Shown here in pieces: positions 16,888 to 26,562 of a stretch of DNA of 64,000 bases. This stretch comes from Rhodopirellula baltica SH 1. GTDB lineage: Bacteria > Planctomycetota > Planctomycetia > Pirellulales > Pirellulaceae. Every line of letters begins with the position of its first letter. The first letter of the stretch is position 1. The notes beneath the pieces were generated by a model. That model did no database searches. It was not told where the DNA came from and worked only from the letters and a program-made list of their open reading frames with translations. The translations under genes were made by a program, and so were the position numbers. Where the stretch lies: NCBI RefSeq assembly GCF_000196115.1, contig NC_005027.1, positions 3,162,001-3,226,000 on the forward strand. Direction: 5' to 3'.

Positions 16888-18738
16888 TCACGAGTGCAGG
16901 CGGGCGAAGTCGCGGACGTCTTCTTCGATGGCACGCAAGCGATCGGACAGTTTGATGTCCGCCGCACTCGCGTCCTGCGACTCGGCGGCTTCCAAGCGGG
17001 TGAACACATAGAATTTCACTTTGGGCTCGGTGCCACTGGGGCGAACAGCGACGTAGTTGCCGTCCATCTCCAAATCCATGATCACCAAGTTTCCACTTGG
17101 ACCTTCCAGCGGTGAAGTGGATCCTTCGGCCACATTCAGGATCGTTGCACTGCCGTAGTCTCGCACTTGAGAGACCGCGATTCCGCCCAGCGATTTTGGT
17201 GGCTCGGCTCGGAAAGCTTTCATCAAGCCTTGCATCGCAGCCATCCCTTCGCTGCCTTCCATGAACACGTTGATCAAATTCTCACGATGCAAACCGTGTT
17301 TGCTGTACAAGCCCGCCATGTACTCGTGCATCGACTTGCCTTCGGCTTTCAACTTCGCCGCCAGCTCACCCATCAACATGCAAGCGACCGCGCCATCTTT
17401 GTCGCGTGCGTACGTGCCGACGAGGTAGCCGTGTGATTCCTCACATCCATACACGAAATCTTCGGGACCTTCGCGGTCCATCGCCTCAGCGATGTATTTG
17501 TATCCGACCAACAGATCACCAACGCAGCGTGCACCGTGCGACTCGGCGATCCGGCGAACCAATTCGGTGGTGACCAAGGTCTTGATGACGTAGGAACGTT
17601 CGGTCAGTTTGCCTGACTTCACCGTTTGCTCCAGCACATAGGCGGCCAGCAATGCTGCGATCTGGTTTCCGGTGAACGTCCCCCATTCGCCGCTGGGATC
17701 GGTCGTCAGCGGAGCGGCCACGCCCAACCGATCGCAATCGGGATCGGTTGCCAAAACCAGGTCATATCCGCCTGCACGCGCCGTTTCGATGGGAGCTTCG
17801 AAAACAGCCGCGTTCTCGGGGTTGGAAACATGCCCGGGAACATTCGGGAAGTCTCCACTTTTTTCACGGTGCCCTTCGTAGACGTCCAGCTGCGTAAAAC
17901 CGTCTCGCTTCATCAACGGAACAACGGCTTCTTCGCCGACACCGTGCAGTGGCGAGTAAAGAACTTTGACATCACGCGAACCTTCGAATGCACACTGTGA
18001 CGCGGCGTCAATGAAAGCCGCATCGATTTGGTCAGTGACCACTTCGATACGTCCATCGGCCATTGCTTCCGCGAAAGGAGTCGCACGAATTTCTTGGCAG
18101 CTCATCACGCCGTCAATGATTGCTTTGTCGTGCGGAGGCAAAACTTGACCGCCCGTGGACCAATAGACCTTCACCGCATTGTCACTCGGCGGGTTGTGAC
18201 TGGCCGTCACCATGATTCCGCAATCGCAGTTCAAATGACGCACGGCAAATGACAACTGTGGCGTCGCGCGGTAATCATCCAGCAGATAAACCTTGAAACC
18301 GGCGGCGACCATGATGCCGGCACACAGCTCGGTGAAGTGACGAGATTTGTGACGCGTGTCGTAGGCGATCGCACATGAGAGTTGCTTGGCACCGCCGTGA
18401 TACTGAACCACGTAGTCCGCCAAACCTTGTGCACTTTCGCCGATCGTTCGGTCATTGATCGCGTTGGATCCGATTTCGTACATCCGGCCGCGACGTCCTC
18501 CGGTACCGAAGGGGATAATCGTCCAAAAAACGTCATCCAATTTTTGCCACATGCCATCGGCGATGTGTTGAATGGTTTGGTCGCGATAATCGCGGTAACG
18601 ATCTTCGGTCAACCAAGATCGAATGTTTTCAACGGCTCCAGCGGTCAGTTTCTTTTCTTGGCAAGCTTGATCGATTGCGGCCAAGGCTTCGTCGACGGTC
18701 ATGGATGGGGACGAAACAGGTTTGGAACCAGAAGTCAT
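16888..18738 (-). CDS. Phospho-sugar mutase (phosphoglucomutase/phosphomannomutase family)
   Basis: A 616-residue alpha-D-phosphohexomutase with all expected motifs. The catalytic phosphoserine loop is VTASHNPPSDNAVK (Ser about 180). The Mg2+ loop is ATDPDCDRLGVA. The sugar-binding loop is CEESHGYLV, and the phosphate-binding loop is RPSGTEPKVKFY. An N-terminal GTGGRRGRM motif marks the PgcA-like long form that uses glucose 1-phosphate and related sugars. It converges with the DUF4159 gene with only 16 bases between the two stop codons, and no clear terminator hairpin separates them. Exact substrate preference cannot be decided from sequence. Confidence 0.94.
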   Translation of the reverse strand: MTSGSKPVSSPSMTVDEALAAIDQACQEKKLTAGAVENIRSWLTEDRYRDYRDQTIQHIADGMWQKLDDVFWTIIPFGTGGRRGRMYEIGSNAINDRTIGESAQGLADYVVQYHGGAKQLSCAIAYDTRHKSRHFTELCAGIMVAAGFKVYLLDDYRATPQLSFAVRHLNCDCGIMVTASHNPPSDNAVKVYWSTGGQVLPPHDKAIIDGVMSCQEIRATPFAEAMADGRIEVVTDQIDAAFIDAASQCAFEGSRDVKVLYSPLHGVGEEAVVPLMKRDGFTQLDVYEGHREKSGDFPNVPGHVSNPENAAVFEAPIETARAGGYDLVLATDPDCDRLGVAAPLTTDPSGEWGTFTGNQIAALLAAYVLEQTVKSGKLTERSYVIKTLVTTELVRRIAESHGARCVGDLLVGYKYIAEAMDREGPEDFVYGCEESHGYLVGTYARDKDGAVACMLMGELAAKLKAEGKSMHEYMAGLYSKHGLHRENLINVFMEGSEGMAAMQGLMKAFRAEPPKSLGGIAVSQVRDYGSATILNVAEGSTSPLEGPSGNLVIMDLEMDGNYVAVRPSGTEPKVKFYVFTRLEAAESQDASAADIKLSDRLRAIEEDVRDFARLHS

Positions 18739-18907
18739 GATGAGATCGCACCGGGGAGAACGGGGAGACAGGTCGAATCAGTGGGCCCAGATTCTACGCC
18801 CCGAAGGGCTGTCTCACCACCTAACGTTCGCACGATCCGAAGGCCCTTTCACTGGGCGAATTCGCCCGCAATGAGCCTTAGAAGCGGGCCAATCGAAACC
18901 GGGGCGG

Positions 18908-20032
18908 CTACCACAACCATCCCTTGCGGTACAAGAAGTACAGCAGACTCAATGCCAAAACCATCATCACTGAAAGAGCGAACGGGTAACCAAAACTCCA
19001 TTCCAGTTCGGGCATATTCAGGGGCGATGCTTTCTGGTCGAAGTTCATCCCATAGATCCCAGCGACAAAACTCATTGGGATGAAAAGCGTTGCGATGATC
19101 GTGAGCACTTTCATCACGTCATTATTTTTTTGCCCCAACAACGCAAAATACAGCTCTCGCAATTCGCCGCATGTCTCGCGGTCGGTGTCCGCTGCTTCCA
19201 TCAATTGCCCGATATGGTCCTGGCAATCTCGGAGATACAAACGCGTGTCATTGGCCAAAATGCCGTCACCTTCCCGCAGCAACAACCGCAACGCGTCTCG
19301 GTGTTGCTGAACCGTCTTTCGAATCGACAACAAGTCCGCCCGTATGTGGTGCAAATGCATCGGAAGATTGTCGTTGTCCGCATCCTGAAGCAATTCCGCC
19401 ATCTCAGACAAATGGCTTTCGTAACGATCAATGATCGGGAAATAGCCATCGATGATTGCATCGATAACGGCGTAGACCAGGTAGTCCGCCCCGCGATCTC
19501 GAATACGTCCCATTGCCCGCGAAATTCGATCGCGAACGGGATCGAGGCAATCCCCGACCTTCTCCTGAATGGTGATGACGGTGTTGCCGACCAAGAAAAT
19601 GCTGACTTGTTCGGTCTGAAAACCATTGTCGCCAACCGGCATCCTGGCGATAAAAAACAACGTCTCGCCGTAGCGTTCCATTTTTGCATGTTGATCCATC
19701 TGCACCACGTCTTCCAACGCGAGTGGGTGCAAACCGAATCGTCGCCCAAGCGAACGCAGTGCCTCCATGTCACGGATGCCATGCAAATCGATCCAGGTCA
19801 CGATGTCTGGATTGTCCGAGTCCTCGTTATCGATCGATTCGACGACTTCGTTGGTGTGCGTTCGTCCGTCGTACTGGATGACACGAATGTGGCTGGGAAC
19901 GGTGTCTTTCTTTTTCGTCGAAACATCGCTCGACAGATCCCCGGGAACGTTTCCAATCTTGGATCGTGAACGAGCCCACCGCGGCCGGTGCACACGAAGA
20001 CGCATTGGCAACTTCCCCGACATCGCCCCCAT
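18908..20032 (-). CDS. corA: CorA-type magnesium/cobalt transporter
   Basis: A CorA-family channel. A long cytoplasmic alpha/beta domain (WIDLHGIRDMEALRSLGRRFGLHPLALEDV) leads into a coiled stalk helix (ESHLSEMAELLQDADNDNLP...VQQHRDALRLLLREG). Two C-terminal membrane helices follow, with the signature YGMNF (FVAGIYGMNF) at the pore loop and a basic C-terminus. The frame is open to 20140, but that would overlap the SMC gene by 89 bases. Starting at ATG 20032 puts the gene 19 bases behind the SMC stop. The ATG at 20086 is the other reasonable choice. SMC and CorA are probably co-transcribed. Confidence 0.93.
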   Translation of the reverse strand: MGAMSGKLPMRLRVHRPRWARSRSKIGNVPGDLSSDVSTKKKDTVPSHIRVIQYDGRTHTNEVVESIDNEDSDNPDIVTWIDLHGIRDMEALRSLGRRFGLHPLALEDVVQMDQHAKMERYGETLFFIARMPVGDNGFQTEQVSIFLVGNTVITIQEKVGDCLDPVRDRISRAMGRIRDRGADYLVYAVIDAIIDGYFPIIDRYESHLSEMAELLQDADNDNLPMHLHHIRADLLSIRKTVQQHRDALRLLLREGDGILANDTRLYLRDCQDHIGQLMEAADTDRETCGELRELYFALLGQKNNDVMKVLTIIATLFIPMSFVAGIYGMNFDQKASPLNMPELEWSFGYPFALSVMMVLALSLLYFLYRKGWLW

Positions 20033-20051
20033 CGCGAGAAAGAAATCGCGT

Positions 20052-23000
20052 TTACGCGGCGTTGATTTGTCCGTCTTCGCTGACATCTTCGAACCGAATC
20101 GAGACTTGTTTGCTGACCCCGGACTCTTGCATCGTGACACCGTACAACGTTGTCGCCGCAGTCATGGTTTTTTTACTGTGCGTCACAACGATGAACTTGG
20201 ATTGGTCCAAAAACTCCGTCAACACGGTCACGAATCGGCCAATATTGGCTTCATCGAACGGCGCGTCCACTTCGTCCAGCACACAGAACGGGCTGGGCCG
20301 ATACTGGAAGATTGACATCAACAATGCCACGGCAGTCAGCGCTTTTTCGCCACCGGACAACAACGAATTGCTGAAACTTGGTTTCCCAGGAGGTGTGGCA
20401 ACGATCTCGACGCCAGCTTCCAAAGGATCGTCCGACTCTTCCAAGATCAAATCAGCATGACCACCGCCAAACGATTTGCGATACAGCTTTTGGAAGTTAA
20501 TTCGGATGGCTTCGAGCGTATCCAAAAACAACCGGCGAGAATCGGCGTTGATGCGAGCGATCACGCGTTGAAGCGAATCTTTTGCAGCGGTCAAATCTTG
20601 GTACTGGCCATGCAATTCGTCGTAGCGAACCTGCAACTCGTTGAGTTCTTCCAAGGCTTCCATGTTGACCGAGCCAACGTTTTGCACCTGGCCTCGAAGA
20701 CGACTGATCTCTTCATCAACCGATGATCGATCCTCAATCTCAGCGAGTTCTTCGGGCGGTTCATCGTTCCGCAGATCGATCTGATAATCCTCGGCGATTC
20801 GATCCGCCAGCGTGGATTGTTTCAGCGCTGCGGCATCGCGAGCCGAACTGATCGTCGCGACAGCTTCGGTTGCCTTGGCGACGGCCTTGATGGCTGCTTG
20901 CGATTCGGTTTGGACTCGTCGAGTGGCTTCGCGTTCTTGATTGGCTTCCGCGGCCAAGACTTGCAACTTGGCGTCGGCTGATTCCATCGCAATCATCAAT
21001 TCCGCCAAGCGATTGTCGGCTTCCAAGATTCGCGTTTCGATCTCGGTGATCCGCTCGCGCGTTCGAGTCATCGCATCGCGAACTTCCTGGTTCGCCGCTT
21101 CGCGCTGGCTTTGATCGCGACGGGCGACATCAGCGGCGATCGTCAACGACTCGACACGTTGTTCGCTGCGTGCGGCCTCGACCGAAATGCTCATCGCCTC
21201 GGATTGCACTTCGCGAAGTTGCTCCGACGCCGCCGTCAGTTGCACATCCACCTCGGTCCGCTGAGCTTCCAGCGTTTCGATCTCTTGTTTTCCCTTTTGA
21301 ATCGAAACGGCCAGTTCGCCGTCTTGCTGCTTCGCCGTTGCGAGCAATTCGGTGTGAGAAGCCGACGATCGTTTGAGTTCGTCCACGGTCGCCTGGCGAG
21401 CCGACAATCGCTCGGTCACGTGATGCAGCTTGGCTTCTGCGGCCGCGTGTTCCGTGATCCATTTTCGCATCGCCTGCTCGTGACGACCAAGCTCTGCCGC
21501 TTCGCTATCGACAACTCCCGTCAAACGACCGACTTCTTTTTCCGCTTCGGCAATTTGATAGCTGTAGTGCTGCATCTCGGACTTCGCCGCCGCCAATTCA
21601 CTGCGTCGGCTGACCAATCCGGTTTCGCCACCGGGAGGCCCCACGACACTGGATCCATCATTGTCCAACAAGTCACCCGACGCGGTCACGAAGCGTAACC
21701 CCGCCGATGACAGTTTTCGCAATCCAATTGCCGTGGCTAACGTGTCGACCAACCAAGTGTTGCCGAGAAGATGGCGAACCAATGGTTCCAGTTCGACTTC
21801 GCAATCGATCATCTTGTCGGCGCGACCGATCACGCCGGCCAACCCATCCAAACGAATCTTGTCACCGGGACGCCGGTTGGGAAGTTCATCCAGACGGATG
21901 ATCCCGACTCGGGTACCAATCTTGATATCACCCCGGCTGATCGCATCGCTCACCGAACCACCACGAACAATGACGTACTGGCTACGTGGACCCAAAGCCG
22001 CATCGATCAACGGAGCGACTTGTCGATCGACGGAAAAACAATCCGCGACGATCCCGACCAAATCCTTTTTAAGCTCGGCATTGCTCATCCGCAGCACTTC
22101 GCGAACGCCGCCGCTGACGCCTTCCTGTTTCTGCTGCAGCTCGTCCAGCACGCGAGCTCGTTCGGTGATCCCTTGCAGGCGAATTTTCAGCGATCCAATT
22201 TCTTCCCGACGCCGTTCCAAGACTCGCCGCGTCTCGCAAACTTTCGCGTCAGCGATTTCGACTTCGCGTTGTGCGTCGGTGATTCGTTTCTCGAGTTCCG
22301 AAACGTTGCGAGCAACTTCGTCATGATCTCGCAGGGCGGTCTTCAGCCCTTCTTCGGCGGTCACCGAATTTCGAGCAATCTCCTCGAGAGCCCGCGCGGC
22401 TTCCCGCATTTGCTGAGCCACCCGGCCTCGATTCGCCTCGTGCTCGGCGACGCGGCGCACCGCTGCCAAGTGATCGCGTTGCAAATCATCGCGAGCGGAT
22501 TCGATCCGATGAACGGTCGCTTGTTCCACATCACGTTTGGCGGCGATTGATTCTTTCTTTTGCTGGACATCGGCCAGCTCCGCTTCGGCAACTTCCAACG
22601 CCGCAATTGTCTTTCGCAAATCAGCGATCGCCGATCCCGCTTCGGTTCGCATCGCACGCAAACGACGGTAATGTCCGATCAATGTGCGTCGTTGCTCGAC
22701 CAACGTTGTCTGATCCGATTCGCGACGACCACCAATGCGGGCAATTTCCCCCGACAATTCGCTGCGGCTTTGTTCTGCTTCGCGAGCGGCATCGGCAATC
22801 GTTTGCAGTTGCATTTCAGCAGCTTGCCGTTGCTCTTCCAACGACTCACGCAGAGTATCGGCTTTGCGATGCTGACGCTGGGCCGCTTCCAACTGCGTGG
22901 TTGCTTCGTTCAGTTCAGTCGACAATGTCAACCAATCATTCCAAGCGACAACCGTTCGAAGCTCCTTCAATCGGTCACTGGCTTGGCGATAGCGTTCTGC

Positions 23001-23630
23001 TTTGCCCGCTTGGCTCTTCAGCGTTTTCAGACGCGTCGCCACTTCGTCGACGATGTCGCCCAACCGGGTCAGGTTCGTCTGCACTCGTTCGAGCCGCCGC
23101 TCCGCTTCCACCTTCTTGGCTTTGAAACGACTGATCCCGGCGGCTTCTTCAAAGATGGCCCGCCGATCTTTCGCGTTGGCTTGCAGCATCCGATCGACTT
23201 TGCCCTGTTCGATCAGACTGTAGGCATCGATTCCGATACCAGTTCCGCGAATCAGAGCTTTGACGTCCTTCAGCCGGACGGCTTGTTGGTTGATCAGGTA
23301 TTCGCCTTCGCCACTGCGATAGACTCGCCGAGTCACATGGACCTCGGGTGCGTCGACCGGCATCTGACCGCCGGTGTTGTCGAAGATGATCGTCGCTTCG
23401 GCGGCGCCGGCGGGTCCGCGAGTTTGTGATCCTTTGAAGATCACATCCGACATATCCTTTCCGCGCAGACTCTTGGCACTTTGACTGCCCAAGACCCATT
23501 TCATCGCATCGACAATGTTCGACTTTCCAGAACCGTTCGGTCCCACGACGACCGTGATGCCGTCGGGAAAATCAAATCGCGTTCGATCAGCGAAGCTCTT
23601 GAAACCGGCCAGCTCGAGTGCTTTGAGCAT
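20052..23630 (-). CDS. smc: Chromosome segregation protein SMC
   Basis: A 1192-residue SMC. The start ATG 23630 gives the canonical N-terminus LKALELAGFKSFADRT followed by Walker A GPNGSGKSN (about 30-38) and the QSAKSLRG loop. Two long coiled-coil arms flank a hinge around residues 520-650 (DCFSVDRQVAPLIDAALGPRSQYV, then LVRHLLGNTWLVD). The C-terminal head has the ABC signature LLSGGEKALTAVALL and Walker B FCVLDEVDAPFDEAN. Upstream in-frame codons (to 23756) have no family similarity. SMC forms the condensin ring with ScpA and ScpB; neither gene is in this window. Confidence 0.98.
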   Translation of the reverse strand: MLKALELAGFKSFADRTRFDFPDGITVVVGPNGSGKSNIVDAMKWVLGSQSAKSLRGKDMSDVIFKGSQTRGPAGAAEATIIFDNTGGQMPVDAPEVHVTRRVYRSGEGEYLINQQAVRLKDVKALIRGTGIGIDAYSLIEQGKVDRMLQANAKDRRAIFEEAAGISRFKAKKVEAERRLERVQTNLTRLGDIVDEVATRLKTLKSQAGKAERYRQASDRLKELRTVVAWNDWLTLSTELNEATTQLEAAQRQHRKADTLRESLEEQRQAAEMQLQTIADAAREAEQSRSELSGEIARIGGRRESDQTTLVEQRRTLIGHYRRLRAMRTEAGSAIADLRKTIAALEVAEAELADVQQKKESIAAKRDVEQATVHRIESARDDLQRDHLAAVRRVAEHEANRGRVAQQMREAARALEEIARNSVTAEEGLKTALRDHDEVARNVSELEKRITDAQREVEIADAKVCETRRVLERRREEIGSLKIRLQGITERARVLDELQQKQEGVSGGVREVLRMSNAELKKDLVGIVADCFSVDRQVAPLIDAALGPRSQYVIVRGGSVSDAISRGDIKIGTRVGIIRLDELPNRRPGDKIRLDGLAGVIGRADKMIDCEVELEPLVRHLLGNTWLVDTLATAIGLRKLSSAGLRFVTASGDLLDNDGSSVVGPPGGETGLVSRRSELAAAKSEMQHYSYQIAEAEKEVGRLTGVVDSEAAELGRHEQAMRKWITEHAAAEAKLHHVTERLSARQATVDELKRSSASHTELLATAKQQDGELAVSIQKGKQEIETLEAQRTEVDVQLTAASEQLREVQSEAMSISVEAARSEQRVESLTIAADVARRDQSQREAANQEVRDAMTRTRERITEIETRILEADNRLAELMIAMESADAKLQVLAAEANQEREATRRVQTESQAAIKAVAKATEAVATISSARDAAALKQSTLADRIAEDYQIDLRNDEPPEELAEIEDRSSVDEEISRLRGQVQNVGSVNMEALEELNELQVRYDELHGQYQDLTAAKDSLQRVIARINADSRRLFLDTLEAIRINFQKLYRKSFGGGHADLILEESDDPLEAGVEIVATPPGKPSFSNSLLSGGEKALTAVALLMSIFQYRPSPFCVLDEVDAPFDEANIGRFVTVLTEFLDQSKFIVVTHSKKTMTAATTLYGVTMQESGVSKQVSIRFEDVSEDGQINAA

Positions 23631-23765
23631 GAATGATTGTGTTGCCGGGAGCGAAAGAAGAAGTAGACGACGGACGGGTGAAACGTGGTTTCGATGGATC
23701 AAGACTAGCCAAAATGCTGGCAAAATCCTAGTTCGATCACGTGAAACGGCCCACAATCCTGCTGA

Positions 23766-24575
23766 TCAAAAAAGCACCCCAAACGCGCAGACAACCAAAA
23801 CCAACAGCCCTGCGACCATTTTCCCGACCGTTCCGGTCGTTCGGCCCCAAAACGCGGCTTGGCCGATCCGCCAACTGTCTCGCCAATTCTTTCCGTCATT
23901 CCATTCCGCGAACATGGCTCCCGCCGTTGCCCCCAATCCTCCGAACAAAATCGCCGCCAAAACCGGGCCAACGACGGGAATCGGCAGGCCCACGATCCCT
24001 CCGATGATGGCCCCAATGATTGAACCCACGATCGCCATCAACGTGGCTCGGCAACTGGCGCCGGCTCGGCTGGCCCCCATCGCACCCGCCAAAAACTCCA
24101 CCAATTCGCCGACCAAACCCAGAACAAACGCGATCGCCAACGAAACCAGGCCGAGCTGCCAACGCCCCGTTTCCGGGCCCAGCCACGCGTACAAAGCCAT
24201 CAGGGCGATCGCCAACCAATTGCCTGGCAGAGCGACCAGATTCAGCAACCACGCCATCGTGCATGCGAGAATCAACCCGATTCCCAGTGCAACGACACCG
24301 ATCGGCATCATCACGTCTCGAACGGCATCCCGTGTCCAAACCAATGCGTCGCTGACTCCCGCCCAAAAACCGCCGCCGGCTTCTTCCGTCGTGATCGGAT
24401 CCGCTTGAGCCAACCAGGGTTCTACGTCTCGGGTCGCACGCCCCATTGTTTCCTCGTCGACCAATGTCACCACGTGCTTGTCTGCGAGTGCGCCAGCGTT
24501 CGCCTCGGCCACGACTCCAAACGCCGTTGGCGAGAGAATTGCGAGGAGCAACCATCCAATTTGCGATGCGGTCAT
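23766..24575 (-). CDS. DUF456 family membrane protein
   Basis: A 269-residue protein starting at ATG 24575 with a signal-like hydrophobic N-terminus (GWLLLAILSPTAFGVVAEANA). A soluble stretch of about 80 residues follows. Then comes a hydrophobic C-terminal half with the DUF456 pattern: LVALPGNWLAIALMALY, LGLVGELVEFLAGAMGA, and the glycine-rich GSIIGAIIGGIVGLPIPVVG and GGLGATAGAMFAEW. The molecular function of DUF456 proteins is not known to me. It lies 135 bases downstream of the SMC start on the same strand and diverges from the HNH gene. Confidence 0.85.
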   Translation of the reverse strand: MTASQIGWLLLAILSPTAFGVVAEANAGALADKHVVTLVDEETMGRATRDVEPWLAQADPITTEEAGGGFWAGVSDALVWTRDAVRDVMMPIGVVALGIGLILACTMAWLLNLVALPGNWLAIALMALYAWLGPETGRWQLGLVSLAIAFVLGLVGELVEFLAGAMGASRAGASCRATLMAIVGSIIGAIIGGIVGLPIPVVGPVLAAILFGGLGATAGAMFAEWNDGKNWRDSWRIGQAAFWGRTTGTVGKMVAGLLVLVVCAFGVLF

Positions 24576-24810
24576 GCTGTGAATTCTGTCGGAAGAATTG
24601 AAGTGGAAAGGCAAAATGGACACACGGGGTGAACCAGACCCTGTAATTTCCCGTCTCATTGGCGCCTTGGGAACCAGCCCCGTCTCGTTGCAGGAACGAC
24701 GGAGTGAAGGGTGAAGAGACGACGAAAACTGTGGTTTCTTCTTTTCCCAAACGCTACGATGGGGCAACTTCGAAGCCAACTTTCTGATCGAGGAAAGGAC
24801 TGACGCAACA

Positions 24811-25416
24811 ATGAGCGGACGGGTTTTAGAAACCAACGTATTGGTGCTGAATCGCTTTTACATGGCGATTCGCGTGGTCAATGTTCGTCGAGCGTTGACG
24901 CTTTTGTATCGCGATTGTGCGGAAGTCATTGACAACGACGATGGACAATTCATTGGGTACGACTTCGATAGCTGGTGTGAACTGAGCCAATTGGCATCAG
25001 ACCAAAAGCAACCAGAGGATGAATACATTCAGGCCGTCGGGTTTGAAATGAAGGTCCCGCGGATCACTCGATTGACCCGGTTCGATCGCATGCCGGCCCA
25101 AACGGTTCGATTCAATCGAAAGAACCTGTTCGCTCGCGATGATCACACTTGCCAGTATTGCGGCAAAGCGGAACCGACGCACAAACTCAGCCTCGATCAC
25201 GTCGTGCCCCGGTCTCACGGTGGCGGAACGACTTGGGAAAACATCGTGTGTTGCTGTTTGCGTTGCAACAGTCGCAAAGGCGGACGCACGCCGCAACAAG
25301 CGCACATGAAACTGCTTTCCCGCCCGATCAAGCCTCGGTTCAATCCATTGATGACTCATTCAATGGACGACCCACGGTACGCGTCGTGGAAGACGTTCCT
25401 GCAAACGGCCAAATAG
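24811..25416 (+). CDS. HNH endonuclease family protein
   Basis: A 201-residue protein with a C-terminal HNH nuclease domain. The zinc-knuckle pair CQYCGKAE (about 114-119) and CLRCNSRKGG (about 149-158) surround the catalytic LDHVVPRSHGGGTTWENIV (Asp129-His130, Asn144). The N-terminal half (RVLETNVLVLNRFYMAIRVVNVRRALTLL) matches a widespread stand-alone HNH family whose biological target is unknown. An AAGGA stretch lies about 11 bases before the ATG. Nothing next to it suggests a restriction or homing system. Confidence 0.92.
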   Translation: MSGRVLETNVLVLNRFYMAIRVVNVRRALTLLYRDCAEVIDNDDGQFIGYDFDSWCELSQLASDQKQPEDEYIQAVGFEMKVPRITRLTRFDRMPAQTVRFNRKNLFARDDHTCQYCGKAEPTHKLSLDHVVPRSHGGGTTWENIVCCCLRCNSRKGGRTPQQAHMKLLSRPIKPRFNPLMTHSMDDPRYASWKTFLQTAK

Positions 25417-25558
25417 GCAATTTGGGCAAGAGCAAAACCAGCGTTTTGAGAACGAATTTCGCTTGTCACCCCGGTGGGTCGTCAGACTCACCGGAACCGG
25501 CGTGATCGTGTTCAAACGTTGCCTTCCGCTGCCTCTGGATCCGAAAATAAGGATTTGC

Positions 25559-25588
25559 TCGACAAACAATTTTCGGCGTGGTTATACT
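25559..25588 (+). promoter_or_regulatory. Possible sigma-70-type promoter
   Basis: TCGACA at 25559-25564 and TATACT at 25583-25588, with an 18-base spacer, lie about 50 bases upstream of the small conserved gene starting at 25640. The spacing and -10 are good and the -35 is imperfect. This is a sequence match only. Confidence 0.35.
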
Positions 25589-25639
25589 CGGGTCATCATC
25601 GGACACGACCCCATCGGACCCGAATCGGAATCATTGCTT

Positions 25640-26104
25640 ATGTCCTACGACGACAACCCCACATCGCCCGTTTTCCGCATCGATGTTTCAGCGGAATCAG
25701 ATGCTGGCGTGCCAGTTTCGAACGAGGAACTGACGGTTGGGTTGCTGCGTCAATTGGTCGTCAGCCAGCAGCAACAGACCAAATTGTTGACCGAATTGGT
25801 TCAACAGAATGCCGCGATGCACAAGCAACGTGCGGGTGAATTGCAGCAATGGAAAGACGCTAACCCGCAATTGTCTCGCGCCTGCCGCCGCGCCGCCGAA
25901 ACGCTCAGCGAAGTGCAGACCGAGTTTTTGCAAACGTTGACCGAAGAGATCGACGACTCGGGCGATCACTTGGTCGAAGGTGAATACATGCTGAACGAAT
26001 TCATCGATCGGTTTGGTCCCCGAATGGCCCATCTGAACGGAATTTTGCAGGTACTTGCTCAACTCGGGACCGGCGAACCCATCGCGCAGCAACAACAACA
26101 CTGA
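25640..26104 (+). CDS. Small conserved hypothetical protein
   Basis: A 154-residue acidic protein starting at ATG 25640. It has a Gln/Leu-rich helix (LLRQLVVSQQQQTKLLTELV), likely coiled-coil. A second helical region (ACRRAAETLSEVQTEFLQTL) and an acidic stretch (EEIDDSGDHLVEGEYMLNEF) follow, with a Gln/His-rich tail. No signal peptide, membrane segment or catalytic motif is visible. The pattern of amphipathic helices suggests a protein-interaction role, but I do not recognise the family. A plausible promoter lies upstream, and tRNA-Pro follows. Confidence 0.7.
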   Translation: MSYDDNPTSPVFRIDVSAESDAGVPVSNEELTVGLLRQLVVSQQQQTKLLTELVQQNAAMHKQRAGELQQWKDANPQLSRACRRAAETLSEVQTEFLQTLTEEIDDSGDHLVEGEYMLNEFIDRFGPRMAHLNGILQVLAQLGTGEPIAQQQQH

Positions 26105-26256
26105 ATGCGGGTGAGAGATTTCGGCCGCCGAAAAAATTCTGTGGCCCGGAACTCCCAAGTGGACTTTCGAGAAACGGAAACGTTCGCTAATCTCTCGCCT
26201 TCTCGGACGCGAACGTCTTCCACAGGCGTTCCAAGGTCGTCCGAAAACTGCCTTAT

Positions 26257-26330
26257 CGGGGCGTAGCTCAGCCTGGCAGAGCGTCTGGTTTGGGACCAGA
26301 AGGTCGCACGTTCGAATCGTGTCGCCCCGA
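26257..26330 (+). tRNA. tRNA-Pro (anticodon UGG)
   Basis: A 74-base cloverleaf. The acceptor stem CGGGGCG pairs with CGCCCCG. The anticodon arm TCTGG-TTTGGGA-CCAGA gives anticodon TGG. A T arm with TTCGAAT and discriminator A complete it. CCA is not encoded. It lies directly upstream of the ArsO-like flavoprotein gene. Confidence 0.97.
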
Positions 26331-26562
26331 TTTTCTTTTGCCGTGGGCAGTCCTTTCTTCAGGCTGCCCGCCCTCTTGGCAATCCATATCAGAGCCCCTC
26401 TGACGGCACGCTGAATCAAAGCCCTTGGCTGCGGTTCTGTTGTGCGCAATGTGACTCACGCCCTCTCGGGAAACTTGTTGGCACCAAGTGAACCGACCAC
26501 TGCGTCTTTTCAATGGCCAGTTCGTCTCTGTTTAAGAGAAGCCGTTCTTGAAAAGGAAAACC

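Noticed and set aside
22560-23429. Plus-strand frame (289 residues) over smc
   Set aside because: Shadow of SMC coding sequence; no family character.
26257-26330. Possible integration site at tRNA-Pro
   Set aside because: I could not see a second copy of the tRNA 3' end or an integrase gene in the window.
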